27,516 nt of DNA from positions 1 to 27,516 of the IMG/VR virus record IMGVR_UViG_3300020595_000157, one strand, 5' to 3'. Positions 1-8,900 of this stretch are shown here, piece by piece. The position numbers and the translations under genes were made by a program. The DNA comes from a virus. The notes under the pieces were generated by a model that saw nothing but the letters and a program-made list of their open reading frames with translations, did no database searches and was not told the origin of the DNA. Within the stretch, counting starts at the first letter, position 1. Each line of letters starts with the position of its first letter.

Positions 1-734
1 GTGCCTTCAAATCTATAATAACGAGCTAATTTAAGAGAAGTATCATAATTACCATTATTTTCTGTAAGATCAAATGGTACTCCTGAATTATATATAGCTG
101 CTACAGCGTCTGCATCTAAAGCAACACCAAATATACCAACTTCATCTATTTGCCCAGTCATATGTTGACCTACAGTACCATTAGTATTTTTTGCTCCAAT
201 AGCAAGCCCTCGTGCGACCCCACTAGTACTTACTTCAGTAGCTTCAAAATAGTTTTTCGTCTGCGTAGCAGCAGATGCTAATAACGATCCATTTATATAT
301 ATATTATGTGTACCGTTAGTGGAGTTGTCTGGTCCTTTTATTACTGTATATGCTACATGTATCCAGGCGTTTGGAGTGTTTGTTGCAGTTGGGTTAACAG
401 AAGTTATAGTACTCCAATTTTGATTACTTGATTTACCAGTAGCTTGAAAAGCATCAAGTGCACCAAAGTATAAATAGTTTACTTCGAACCTTCCCGCAAC
501 ACTACTACCTGTATCGTCATATCCAAACAAATGAAAACTAGCATTATAAGGAGCTCTTATCCACATAGAAACACTAAAATTACCACGTATCAAAGTTTGT
601 AAAGCTGCTGCAGTATAATTTGTTTCTACATAATCACCTGTACCATCAAGGTCAATTGATTGTGCGTTTGTGTACCCTGCTCCTGCTACGGGTACATAAC
701 TTAATTTTCCTGCTCCAAGTCCTAATCCTAACAT
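1..734 (-). CDS. LamG / concanavalin A-like virion adhesin, C-terminus outside window
   Basis: An open frame begins with ATG at 734-732 and stays open to the window edge for 244 codons, so the C-terminus is missing. It begins MLGLGLGAGKLSYVPVAGAG, then shows the LamG pattern: DLDGTGDYVET near residue 28, a strand FSVSMWIRAP near 53, WIHVAYTV near 124, NIYINGSLLAS near 143, and the closing signature GQIDEVGIFGVALDADAV near residue 198 followed by AAIYNSGVPFDL. LamG_3/concanavalin-like folds bind glycans or proteins; in phage tail regions they are usually parts of fibres or surface adhesins. Its ATG shares one base with the TAA of the upstream gene (TAATG), so translation is coupled. The glycan-binding role is inferred from the fold and position. 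Confidence 0.8.
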   Translation of the reverse strand, partial: MLGLGLGAGKLSYVPVAGAGYTNAQSIDLDGTGDYVETNYTAAALQTLIRGNFSVSMWIRAPYNASFHLFGYDDTGSSVAGRFEVNYLYFGALDAFQATGKSSNQNWSTITSVNPTATNTPNAWIHVAYTVIKGPDNSTNGTHNIYINGSLLASAATQTKNYFEATEVSTSGVARGLAIGAKNTNGTVGQHMTGQIDEVGIFGVALDADAVAAIYNSGVPFDLTENNGNYDTSLKLARYYRFEG

Positions 735-1075
735 TACGATCCTGCTACTGCTACTGTTACTCCACGTTTTGCATAACCTACTGCAGTTCCACTATCTAGT
801 TCAACAACTCCAAAATTACCATAAATAGTAACGCCTGCAGGAATTGTTAAAGTTCCTGATAAATTTTGCATTGACCCTGAATCATCACTTTCTACAATGT
901 TAGTGTCACCTTCACTTGCATCAATTACAGTTTCTGTTAAAGCTGTAATTGCATAAAAAGGTCCTGTAAAAGCTTTTGTTCCTGTAAGGTACACTGTATT
1001 GTGAGGTGCAATCATATCCTCGTGAGCTTTTGTTAACTTATCTAACAATCTATCGGTTGTTGTATTTAATCCCAT
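734..1075 (-). CDS. Small beta-rich virion protein, function unknown
   Basis: 113 aa. The N-terminal 35 residues look helical (TTTDRLLDKLTKAHEDM); the rest is beta-rich and Gly/Thr-rich, with LTIPAGVTIYGNFGVVELDS near residues 76-95, a turn pattern seen in short phage fibre or beta-roll proteins. There is no signal peptide or membrane segment. It sits 5 bases after the connector-family gene and overlaps the start of the LamG gene by one base (TAATG), so it is likely co-translated with that adhesin. It could be an adaptor or a decoration on a fibre. No family could be named with confidence; the gene call rests on the tight packing and protein-like composition. Confidence 0.7.
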   Translation of the reverse strand: MGLNTTTDRLLDKLTKAHEDMIAPHNTVYLTGTKAFTGPFYAITALTETVIDASEGDTNIVESDDSGSMQNLSGTLTIPAGVTIYGNFGVVELDSGTAVGYAKRGVTVAVAGS

Positions 1076-1080
1076 TTTAA

Positions 1081-1749
1081 TTATTGTTTATCTTGTTGTC
1101 GATCATTGGTGGTATCATTAATACCCCCAACTAAAAGTGCCAGTTCTCCTGCAGCCATCCCTGCAGTAATTGTGCTAACCATATCCATTGGCAATGGAAA
1201 TGGGGATTGGTCGTCATAACATTCTCCGTCTTTACATGTAGAAAAGTTTGCTACATCTTCTGGATCTTCAAATACACCACGAACATTTATAGCTTCTAAT
1301 CCTTTAGGATTGTATACGTAAATATAGTCATCAATAATATAATATTTACTGTGCCCAGAAGTAAATTTATCGTAAGGTAAAAGTTCTATCTCGTAAGACT
1401 CTACTTTAGGTATTGTACCTGTACCGTTAGGCTTACCAATAAAAGTAAAAGCATCAGTAAAATTAAACCTTACGGTTTTAGGTGGTTTTTCTTTTGTTCG
1501 ATATACTGGACAATTTTGAGGAAGATTACAGCATCTACTTGCGTCTACTTGTTCTAATTCAAGACATCCTAAATCTTGTTCTAAATGATTAGAGACATAG
1601 CCATTTCTAGCATAGTCTCTACGTATAAACATAGCACGATAATGTTTAATGTTAAACTTAATCTGTTCCACAGATATAAGTTCATCATTACTAGATCTTC
1701 CTCCCCTTAGTAGGTTTAGAATGTTATATGCAATTTCATCTAGGGTCAT
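1081..1749 (-). CDS. Conserved crAss-like phage connector/tail-ring family protein
   Basis: 222 aa. The order of motifs is one I recognise from crAss-like and other Bacteroidota phages: an N-terminal helical part with FNIKHYRAMFIRRDYARN (about residues 31-48), then QDLGCLELEQVDASRCC (58-74), a Cys pair followed by RTKEKPPKTV, then an aromatic-rich part and INVRGVFEDPEDV (155-167). The C-terminus has a short Ala/Gly-rich helix. The family lies with head-to-tail joining and tail genes and is thought to be structural, forming part of the tail or its ring stack; no enzymatic motif is visible. It overlaps the end of the upstream gene by 14 bases. The family match is from memory of sequence patterns and the exact virion position is not known to me. 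Confidence 0.7.
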   Translation of the reverse strand: MTLDEIAYNILNLLRGGRSSNDELISVEQIKFNIKHYRAMFIRRDYARNGYVSNHLEQDLGCLELEQVDASRCCNLPQNCPVYRTKEKPPKTVRFNFTDAFTFIGKPNGTGTIPKVESYEIELLPYDKFTSGHSKYYIIDDYIYVYNPKGLEAINVRGVFEDPEDVANFSTCKDGECYDDQSPFPLPMDMVSTITAGMAAGELALLVGGINDTTNDRQQDKQ

Positions 1750-2035
1750 CTATTTTTTCTTTTTCAATCGCAAGAACTAACTCGGCACATTTTTCGTACT
1801 CTTCGTTATCTTCGAAGTATCTGATTATGTCATCAACTATTAACTTAAACGTGTCTGGTTTGGAAGGATCAAAGGGCAAAAAGATCATGTCCGGACTTTT
1901 GTTTAAAAGTTCACGTACAGATAATTTGCCCGTAGCGATAGCATATGCATTTCTGTATGCTTCGTCTAAGATTTCTATTTCTTCTTCTACTGAAGAAGTG
2001 TAGTCTTCATCATCTATGTCGTCAAACTCTAACAT
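1736..2035 (-). CDS. Small acidic protein, function unknown (99 aa, internal start chosen)
   Basis: The frame is open back to an ATG at 2182, giving 148 aa, but that would overlap the metallophosphoesterase by 161 bases. An ATG at 2035-2033 gives 99 aa starting MLEFDDIDDEDYTSSV, with only a 14-base overlap and an AAGGA stretch 13 bases upstream; I prefer it. The product is acidic and mostly helical: EEEIEILDEAYRNAYAIATG, then FLPFDPSKPDT and a C-terminal helix with YEKCAELVLAIEK. Similar small proteins sit beside phosphoesterase and connector genes in marine phages, but I know no function. The region upstream of 2035 in this frame shadows the C-terminus of the phosphoesterase gene and looks less protein-like. 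Confidence 0.65.
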   Translation of the reverse strand: MLEFDDIDDEDYTSSVEEEIEILDEAYRNAYAIATGKLSVRELLNKSPDMIFLPFDPSKPDTFKLIVDDIIRYFEDNEEYEKCAELVLAIEKEKIDDPR

Positions 2036-3161
2036 TTGTTTGTAAATATCCTTCAAGTCCTCTTTGCTTATTCCATATATATGCCTGCCCTGTTCGTTTA
2101 GCCTCATACCCCATCTGCTTGTGCCATTCATCGTTAGGACAAATAGATGGTAAGAACCTAACCTTGATACCTCTGTACTCATTCACCATTTCTTTATGAA
2201 GATGCCCACAGTGTACTTCTCGGCTTGTAGTACGTGCAAACATTTCGGGTTCTTCAGTAGCCATAATTAATGGCATATCAGCAGGTTTCTCCTTGTCACC
2301 ATGGGTAAACATTAACATGTTATTCCCATACTCATAGTACTTTCTAGAGTTAGAAGTATTATCAACTGTGACATTAGTATCATTCCTAAACCAACCAGAG
2401 ATTACATCTCCAGCATAAAACATTCGTTCAAAATCATGATTACCTGAAATCACAATAACATGAACGGGGGCAATTTCTTTTAAGTAGTTGATCGCTATAA
2501 CCATAAGATTCCAGTAACCTGTAAAGGTTGCTTTCCACCCAGCATTATCTTGCTGTGGAGTTCCTTTAGTTGTAGCCATACGCATGCCCTCTGAATTCAT
2601 TCCATCATTACCGATAGGTAGAATAAACTTTTCAATGTTTAGACCTTCAGCTTTACGAACTAGATCTACTACAGCATCCATAAATTGATCTTCAACTTCA
2701 TCTAAAGTATAATTATGCAATTTGCCATAGTGGATGTCTGGTAATGATATTTCGTACGCTACAGGATCTATATTAATTTTAGCTTCGTATTCTTTTACCG
2801 TAGGTGAAAAACTTAAAGCAAAATCTTCAATCTCCTTTTTAAACTCATCCATAGTTTTGGATTCGTTCTTTGTAACTACTGAGAATCTTTGTTTACCTGA
2901 CACTGTTTGCCAGAACTTAACGCTTGAAACGTCTGTAGGATTGATACCATTTTTATCAAGGAACTCTTGGAACTCGTTAATAACACTGTCGTTGTTGTTG
3001 GCATTGTCATCAGGCTGTTCCTTAGCCGTTCGTCTCATTTCATAGAGTGCTGTTTCACAAAGTTCAATATCACACTCTAATCGCCCGGAAAGCACCTCTG
3101 CGCTCTTTTTTAAATATCCGGGCTTACTTTCTAAAAAACTCTTTATTTCACTAATCGTCAT
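2022..3161 (-). CDS. Calcineurin-like metallophosphoesterase
   Basis: 379 aa. An N-terminal helical part (1-120) precedes a catalytic domain with the five metallophosphoesterase blocks in order: D-x-H in LPDIHYGK (D142, H144), GND at 184-186, GNHD at 240-243, the His of FTHGDK (H287) and GHLH at 319-322. These residues bind two metal ions and hydrolyse phosphate esters, often in nucleic acids or nucleotides. The second block is GND rather than the textbook GD, a variant I associate with phage members. It lies between the holin and the small acidic gene, 15 bases after the holin, so it is expressed with the tail/lysis genes rather than with replication genes. The substrate cannot be told from the sequence. 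Confidence 0.88.
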   Translation of the reverse strand: MTISEIKSFLESKPGYLKKSAEVLSGRLECDIELCETALYEMRRTAKEQPDDNANNNDSVINEFQEFLDKNGINPTDVSSVKFWQTVSGKQRFSVVTKNESKTMDEFKKEIEDFALSFSPTVKEYEAKINIDPVAYEISLPDIHYGKLHNYTLDEVEDQFMDAVVDLVRKAEGLNIEKFILPIGNDGMNSEGMRMATTKGTPQQDNAGWKATFTGYWNLMVIAINYLKEIAPVHVIVISGNHDFERMFYAGDVISGWFRNDTNVTVDNTSNSRKYYEYGNNMLMFTHGDKEKPADMPLIMATEEPEMFARTTSREVHCGHLHKEMVNEYRGIKVRFLPSICPNDEWHKQMGYEAKRTGQAYIWNKQRGLEGYLQTNVRV

Positions 3162-3176
3162 GTGTTTGGTTTGAGA

Positions 3177-3614
3177 TTATTTTTTTGATTTCTTTTCTAT
3201 AGTTCTACCTGCAAAGTAAGCACCAAATGCTGTAAGCATTAGAAGCTCTAGTAAAGACACATAAGAGTTCTTTACATTAAAGGGTACGTTGTCCATACTG
3301 TCTATAAACATAGTCACCATAAACATCCCCATAAGGCATATAAGCGTAACAGGACGTATAAGTTTAGCTAGCTTTACATCGCTGCCCATGTCTGCTTTCC
3401 AACGCTCTGTAACGTTTTCTTGAAATTTTATTTCAGCATCTATTTTAGCTTGAGCCTCTACAGGATCAATACTGTCATCTTTACTAATTAGATTTTTAAC
3501 TACACCTAAACCCCCAGAATCAGGAAGAAGATCTCCCACAACATCTAATATATTAGGTGCTTTGTCTTTAAGCCAGTTCCCTAGCTTTGTGTCTTTAATC
3601 TTCTTCTTGCCCAT
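3177..3614 (-). CDS. Holin, GTA_holin_3TM-like
   Basis: 145 aa. A basic, soluble N-terminus (GKKKIKDTKLGNWLKDKAP) and a helical part are followed by ENVTERWKADMGSDVKLAKL (67-86), close to the ERWxAD...S....RP signature of the GTA holin family, then two hydrophobic segments at about 88-104 (PVTLICLMGMFMVTMFI) and 118-136 (YVSLLELLMLTAFGAYFAG) and a basic C-terminus (RTIEKKSKK). Holins oligomerise in the inner membrane and let the lytic enzyme out, or trigger lysis. It shares one base with the preceding gene's stop (TAATG) and is followed 15 bases later by the phosphoesterase. No endolysin is adjacent; the only candidate cell-wall enzyme here is the DUF5675 gene about 23 kb upstream. Confidence 0.8.
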   Translation of the reverse strand: MGKKKIKDTKLGNWLKDKAPNILDVVGDLLPDSGGLGVVKNLISKDDSIDPVEAQAKIDAEIKFQENVTERWKADMGSDVKLAKLIRPVTLICLMGMFMVTMFIDSMDNVPFNVKNSYVSLLELLMLTAFGAYFAGRTIEKKSKK

Positions 3615-4015
3615 TATGTAGTTTCTTTAACTGCAAAGTATTCTACCTTAACTCCATTAGAAGCATCATTTGAGTAAACGTTAATGTCTATACTTTCACT
3701 GTTTACGTACCAAGGAAACATAGTATACGCTCCTGGCTTAAGTTTAAATGCTACCTGACTACCTATTTTTAAATAGATATACTTGTTAGCTGTTGTTGTT
3801 GTATTTTTTACAAATACAAAAACTGTTTCTTCGCCCGTAGAATGATAATCTGAAGCATCTAATAATATCGCAGGAGCACCTGATGCTACTTTAATTGTTT
3901 TTATCCTTCTGTCTGCATCTGTGCCTACGGCAGTTACTTTATCATGTCGAGCACTTAAAGCATTTGAAAATAAGTTCTTAGATCTAACACTAAGTCTAGT
4001 AATTATTGAAGCCAT
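3614..4015 (-). CDS. Small beta-sandwich virion protein, function unknown
   Basis: 133 aa, beginning MASIITRLSVRSKNLFSNAL and continuing with alternating hydrophobic strands: VFVFVKNTTTTANKYIYLKI, QVAFKLKPGAYTMFPWYV and VKVEYFAVKETT. The LKPGxYxxxPW pattern near residues 92-102 is shared by small beta proteins that I associate with phage tail or fibre modules. There is no signal peptide or membrane segment. Both ends share one base with neighbouring genes (TAATG), so it is translationally coupled to the helical 135-aa protein before it and the holin after it. A tail-decoration or fibre-accessory role is inferred from position and fold character only. Confidence 0.7.
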   Translation of the reverse strand: MASIITRLSVRSKNLFSNALSARHDKVTAVGTDADRRIKTIKVASGAPAILLDASDYHSTGEETVFVFVKNTTTTANKYIYLKIGSQVAFKLKPGAYTMFPWYVNSESIDINVYSNDASNGVKVEYFAVKETT

Positions 4016-4422
4016 TATTCTATTATTTTGATGAGCTTCTCAATATGCTCACCAGTAATTTCCTCGGGAAGCTGAGCTTCTTTAATGATATGCAGATATA
4101 CTTCTGCAGAGTCATCAAGCATATCTTCAACAGCTGCAAGTTGTGCTTTTCTCTCATCAATAATATCTTTATTATTAGCTTCCAAAGCAGTCATTGCGTC
4201 TTTGTCTTCTTTCTCTGCAAGTTCTTGCATCTTCATAGATATTTCCTGAAAAGGAAAAGGTGGCTGTGCAGCCGTTTCAATAGGTTCGAGAACATGTCTC
4301 AACTCTTTAAGGTTTTTACCAACGAGTACGGCAAAGCGTGCTCCTTTGATTGTTTTTACGGCCTCGAGTCCACGGAATAGATCGAGGAATTCACGGTTGG
4401 TTGCTTCGACTTTAGTCATCAT
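4015..4422 (-). CDS. Helical phage protein, DUF1617-like in character
   Basis: 135 aa, almost entirely helical and charged. It opens MMTKVEATNREFLDLFRGLE and continues AVKTIKGARFAVLVGKNLKE, a pattern (hydrophobic helix, K-G-x-x-F-A-x-x-V-x-K-N) found in small helical proteins of many phage tail modules, some filed as DUF1617. The second half is a Glu/Asp-rich helix pair and the C-terminus ends HIEKLIKIIE. Two in-frame Met codons start the gene; either could be used. It is the first gene after the 502-aa fibre, with a 31-base gap that contains a TAnnTTTG box, so it may have its own transcript. A fibre chaperone or assembly factor is possible but unproven. Confidence 0.65.
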   Translation of the reverse strand: MMTKVEATNREFLDLFRGLEAVKTIKGARFAVLVGKNLKELRHVLEPIETAAQPPFPFQEISMKMQELAEKEDKDAMTALEANNKDIIDERKAQLAAVEDMLDDSAEVYLHIIKEAQLPEEITGEHIEKLIKIIE

Positions 4423-4441
4423 AATTTATTTTAAGGTTTGT

Positions 4442-4449
4442 CAAATATA
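4442..4449 (-). promoter_or_regulatory. Candidate promoter -7 box (TATATTTG) before the 135-aa gene
   Basis: Reads TATATTTG on the coding strand, matching the Bacteroidota sigma-ABfr -7 consensus TAnnTTTG, and ends 20 bases before the ATG at 4422. No good TTTG or TTG was found 17-21 bases further upstream, so this is half a promoter at best. It would allow the small tail and holin genes to be transcribed separately from the giant fibre region. Confidence 0.35.
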
Positions 4450-4453
4450 CGAA

Positions 4454-5962
4454 TTATACGGAGTTATTAATAATTAAGAAGTGAATTTTACTTGCAGTAG
4501 CTGAAGTAGCCCCAGTTGCTGCAGGATTAAACACTGAAATTTTAAAGCTTCCACCAGCTATTGTATGTGTGCATGCAGTAAGCTGTGCATTGTTAGTTGT
4601 GTTCTCATCCTGCACTGTTAAAATAATAACTGAGTCTGCTTGTACAGTGCTATTAGTAACAGTAAATTCTGCATTCGTTGCAGCATTAAGTGCGGCAGCA
4701 GCTAATTGTATTACACCAGAAGTAGCATTAATAGTTACACCTGTAGTGTGATTAGTTGCTTGAGTAATTGTTCCTGACCCTGTATGCACTAACCCGTCTG
4801 TAGCAGCTGTTATAATAGCGTGTCCCCCAAATGTAGTGTTTTGAACATTATCTACAGTGATGGCTGTAACACCCCCTGTTGTAATCAAAACTGATCCGTC
4901 TGTACCAGAACCTGCTTTAAGTCCACCATTTAAATGTAAGGGTCCACCATTACCATTAGTATCTCCATTACCAGCTGAAAGTTCAGTTCTACCACCTGTA
5001 TTTCCAGTTCCTGAAGCGTTCGCTCCTGAGATAGTTAGATTAGGTGATGTTCCTGAAGTACAAGGTTTCATAGTTAACCCTACAGTAGAACTTCCTGTTA
5101 TATTTCCAAGGGATATACTTCCATTAACATTAAGAGACGAAGTAAAGTATGATGAAGGAGTTGATTCTCCTATAAATACTTTACCTGCTGAATCAATATT
5201 AATACCTTCATGTGTACCATCTCCACTTAACCATCCTGTACCTAGATCAATATCATAATTGTTCATATCTAGGTCAGCAGCAATAGTTCCAATTGTTGAT
5301 GCAATACTAATTCTTCCGTCTGAATTTGTAACAGTAACATTTGTTCCCCCTGTAAGAGTAGCTACTGCCGGTCCGGATGAGCCCCCAATAAGAAGTTGCC
5401 CATTTGTAGACATTGCTACAGCAGCAAGTGTATCAGTCCCTGAATCTTGTGTTATGATTACAGACTTGTCTGCAAATGCAGTAGCTCCAGTACCTCCATT
5501 TGCTACTCCCAATGTCCCAGTTACGTGTGTGGCACTACTGAGTGTAACTTGTGAAAGAAAGGCTGAGGTGGCATTATTACAAGCATTAAGATCTAAAACA
5601 GATTGATTAAAGTCTAATACTATATTTCCTTTAGTAGCATCTCCTGGTAACGTTTCATTTTTAATTTCTAAAACAGTATCATTAGAACGAATACCTTTAA
5701 ATATAAGTGTATTCTTATCACTGCCTGTAATACTACTACCAAATCCCCCACCTACAAATAAAGGGGTAGTTGAGGATACTCCTAGGGCACTTCCTAAAAT
5801 TTTACTGCCGGAGGTAGTAGCTCCATTTTGGAGCATAGGAAATATATCATCAATAGGAAACTGACTTGCTTTGTTAGTATCTGTATTTTGTACTATGAGC
5901 ACTTCATTTGTAGTAGCGCTACTTTTAGTTTTTTTGCTTAAATCTTTAGCTCTTAGTGCCAT
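4454..5962 (-). CDS. Tail fibre protein
   Basis: 502 aa, rich in Gly, Thr, Ser, Asn and Ala and poor in charged residues. The N-terminus (1-45: MALRAKDLSKKTKSSATTNE then VLIVQNTDTNKASQFPIDDI) is probably the virion-attachment part. The fibre linker signature VANGGTGATAF is at residues 153-163, typical of trimeric phage fibres. The middle holds Gly-rich strand repeats. The last 100 residues (SGVIQLAAAALNAATNAEF, then FTVTNSTV and AGGSFKISVFNPAATG) resemble a C-terminal trimerisation/receptor domain that I associate with marine phage fibres. It follows the giant protein with one base between the genes. Function: host recognition. The antisense strand also contains open frames here because of codon composition; those are shadows. 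Confidence 0.82.
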   Translation of the reverse strand: MALRAKDLSKKTKSSATTNEVLIVQNTDTNKASQFPIDDIFPMLQNGATTSGSKILGSALGVSSTTPLFVGGGFGSSITGSDKNTLIFKGIRSNDTVLEIKNETLPGDATKGNIVLDFNQSVLDLNACNNATSAFLSQVTLSSATHVTGTLGVANGGTGATAFADKSVIITQDSGTDTLAAVAMSTNGQLLIGGSSGPAVATLTGGTNVTVTNSDGRISIASTIGTIAADLDMNNYDIDLGTGWLSGDGTHEGINIDSAGKVFIGESTPSSYFTSSLNVNGSISLGNITGSSTVGLTMKPCTSGTSPNLTISGANASGTGNTGGRTELSAGNGDTNGNGGPLHLNGGLKAGSGTDGSVLITTGGVTAITVDNVQNTTFGGHAIITAATDGLVHTGSGTITQATNHTTGVTINATSGVIQLAAAALNAATNAEFTVTNSTVQADSVIILTVQDENTTNNAQLTACTHTIAGGSFKISVFNPAATGATSATASKIHFLIINNSV

Positions 5963-5963
5963 T

Positions 5964-8900
5964 TTAAAAAAGTTTTATTTCGTTACCGTTTTCGTCAACG
6001 AGTCCTGAAGGACTTGAATCTTTCTGTATGTCTCTTTTTGCAGATGTATCTGCGTCTGCATCTTCTGCTACTTTGTATACTGAACATTGTTCGCAGAACT
6101 TAGCCATAAATTCATACAGTTTTGTTATATATGCAGGTTCTCCTGGGTTATTAGAACTCTTACCTCTAACTGTTTTACAAGGAGTCCACTTAGAGACTTT
6201 TGTATTTGAGATTGCTGTTCGAGGGGGAACATCTCCTGATCCGATAGCAGCTGTAGAAGTATAAAATCGTCTTTTTAATTGACCTGCTTCGTATCTTATT
6301 ACTGCTACTGTAACACCTTTACCATATGTACTAGTAGGTGTCCATACCTCAAATCCTCCAGACTTCCATCTCTCGTTACAAGAGGGCTTCTTAATACCTT
6401 TTGCAATTGCTTTTGGATCTTCAGTGTCGTCACAATTAGCCATACAAGGCTCATTGATTGCATTGTTAAATAAGTAATTAATTAACTCTAGCTTTATAAG
6501 ATCTGTGCGATCCATCTTAACTCCTGATCTTAGCTTAAATAAAAGTTTACTTCCTTCATTTGCAGAACATGTCATTGCTGCTAGTCTTACGTCTTCAAAG
6601 GTAGTATAGTTACCTAGTCCTGTAGGGGTACAGTATACGTCTTCAATGATAGGATCATCTATAATAACAACATCATCATCGTCTCCACCGTCGTCACCTT
6701 CTGGGCAGTTTCCAAGAATAACACATTCTGCTTCTGGGGGACCTCCACAATCTCCATTAGGACATGGGTCTACTGGAGGCTCTAAACAGTCAGGATTAGT
6801 TGGATCTGGACATTCAGGTTGTACACAATCTGGTAGTATATTACCATTAACGTCTTCACATTCGTCAGGTCCTGGATCATCTATACATTCTTCATCACTG
6901 GGGTCGCAACAGTACTCACATCTACTTTGTAAACATACATCTACTGTTGGATCATAGTTACATGCTAATGGGTCACAACATCCTTCTGTAGTATCGTTAA
7001 ACTCATCACAATTTCTAAATCCAGGTAATCCTGAAGCTTCTGCAGTATCACAGTCTTCACATCCTTCAGCATTTTCATTTTGATCACATTCAGACTGATC
7101 ACTATAATCGCAAATACCTGTATCAAATGTTGCAGTAGGATCGTAATTAGTTGCATTTTCATCTGTACACCCACCTATTTGATCGCCGCAATCTTCTGGG
7201 TTTGTTTGATCATTACATGGAGTTGGGCAATCTGTAAAATTAAAGGTACTACCAACAGTTGCAAAAGAAATAGAATCAAAGTTTGCTACTAATACACTTG
7301 TGCAGTCTGTGTCTTGTACCATGGCAAAAGAAGGTATAAGCATTACTGCATAATACCCTGCATCTAATATAGTTCCTGTTGTAAGAAGCGGTTGTCCTGC
7401 AGCGTCAAATCCTAAGAAACCCCCAATATTAACACCAGCATTAGTTGTAACAAAAATTGTTTCTGTTCTTGTGGTATCTGTTATCTGTTCGTTTTGATTG
7501 CTGCTGAACAAATCTAAAAGATTTGTTACTGCTGCTCCTGCGTTACCATTAATTACTTGACAGTAGCCCATTACAAACGTACCTGCTATTGTTGCATCCT
7601 CTCCTCCTCCTGTTATATCATTTATGAAGGTATCTACAGTAATAGATCCTACTCCTGTATCTACAAGTACAGTTGTAGTTGTATTCGTATCTTCATCTAG
7701 TGTTTCTACTACACAATCAATAACTGTATTTACTGTGCTAATTTGAGTAATTTTACCTGAAAGGTATACATCATCACAATCTACATACTCACAAGTTCCA
7801 TCATCTACCTCAGCATCTGCATTATAATTTGTTGCGTCAGGATCCGTACATCCTACTACTAGGGGTGGACAATCCGTTCCGTCGCCCAAGCCTACTGTAA
7901 CAGTAGGTAGTGATATCATAGGACATGGTACAGGCTCACCTGAATAGTAATCTTCTTGGAAAGAAAATGCACTTAATTGATTTATAACTACAGTATATAG
8001 ACCAGCAGTTAAATTAGTAAATACTAAATTTAATTGTCCAGAAGATGCAGGGTTAAATCCTACAGCAGCATAATCGTCATAGGATTGAAAACTGTAATAC
8101 ATTCCTTCTTCAGCAACAGGCGTTGTTCCGTCCCATGAACCTTCAATTAGCCACATTTCAAATTGGAATAACTCATCCCCAAATACAAATGCATACTGAT
8201 CTGCGTTGTCCGCTCCAGTATAAGCTCCAAATACGTCTACTGTTAATGTTCCTACAAATGTTTGATTTCCGGTTCCATCATTAAGAGGAATACAATCTGA
8301 AGTAGCAGTTTGAGTACAAGCATCAATAAAGTTTTCACAGTTAAAAGGATCTGGAACGGGTAAGCAGTATCCAGCAGATTCTGCATCAGAATTTCTTTTT
8401 ATTCTACTTCCAGCACCTGATACACATTGATCAAAGATATTGTATCCTGCTGGAAATGTACTTGTTCCGCTCCATACATAATCAGTAATTAAATCTCCTA
8501 TGTAATTAGGGGAATCTGGAAGATCACAACCACAAAAAGTAACCCAGAAATTATATGGAACTCTTAATTGAATATTACATGATAATTCGTCAGCAGTAGC
8601 GGCATCAATATACCCGTTAAACAAAAGACCTATGTCAATATTTAATACAACTAAGTATTGTTTACCAGGAGCAAGAAACGTTTGACCAAATCCATCTGTG
8701 AGAGGCGATAACAATTGTGTTGTGGATTCTCCATCTATTGTTTGAGTAACGTTCAATCCATTAAAATAACTTGCTTCAAGTGTAGCATTACCTGCAACAG
8801 CGGGGCCACCAACCCCAATTGTAACTGAACTATCATAAGAAGCAAATCTAGCTTGTAGTGGGTTTGTAGATTGGTTAGTCATGCTTCCTATAGAAACAGT

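Noticed and set aside
2036-2182. Longer start (ATG at 2182) for the 99-aa gene
   Set aside because: Would overlap the phosphoesterase by 161 bases in another frame; the extra 49 residues have a less protein-like composition and a later ATG gives a normal 14-base overlap.
4857-5258. Plus-strand open frame of 133 codons opposite the fibre gene
   Set aside because: Pro/Val/Leu-rich translation is the complement of Gly/Thr/Asn codons of the fibre; an antisense shadow with no gene features.
6646-6957. Plus-strand open frame rich in Ser/Gly/Pro opposite the Cys-rich linker of the giant protein
   Set aside because: Low-complexity complement of the Asp/Cys/Pro codons; the minus-strand frame continues with recognisable repeats.
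6965-7174. Second minus-strand open frame inside the giant gene
   Set aside because: Out-of-frame reading of repeat 3 and the linker; composition is repetitive and the main frame is uninterrupted.
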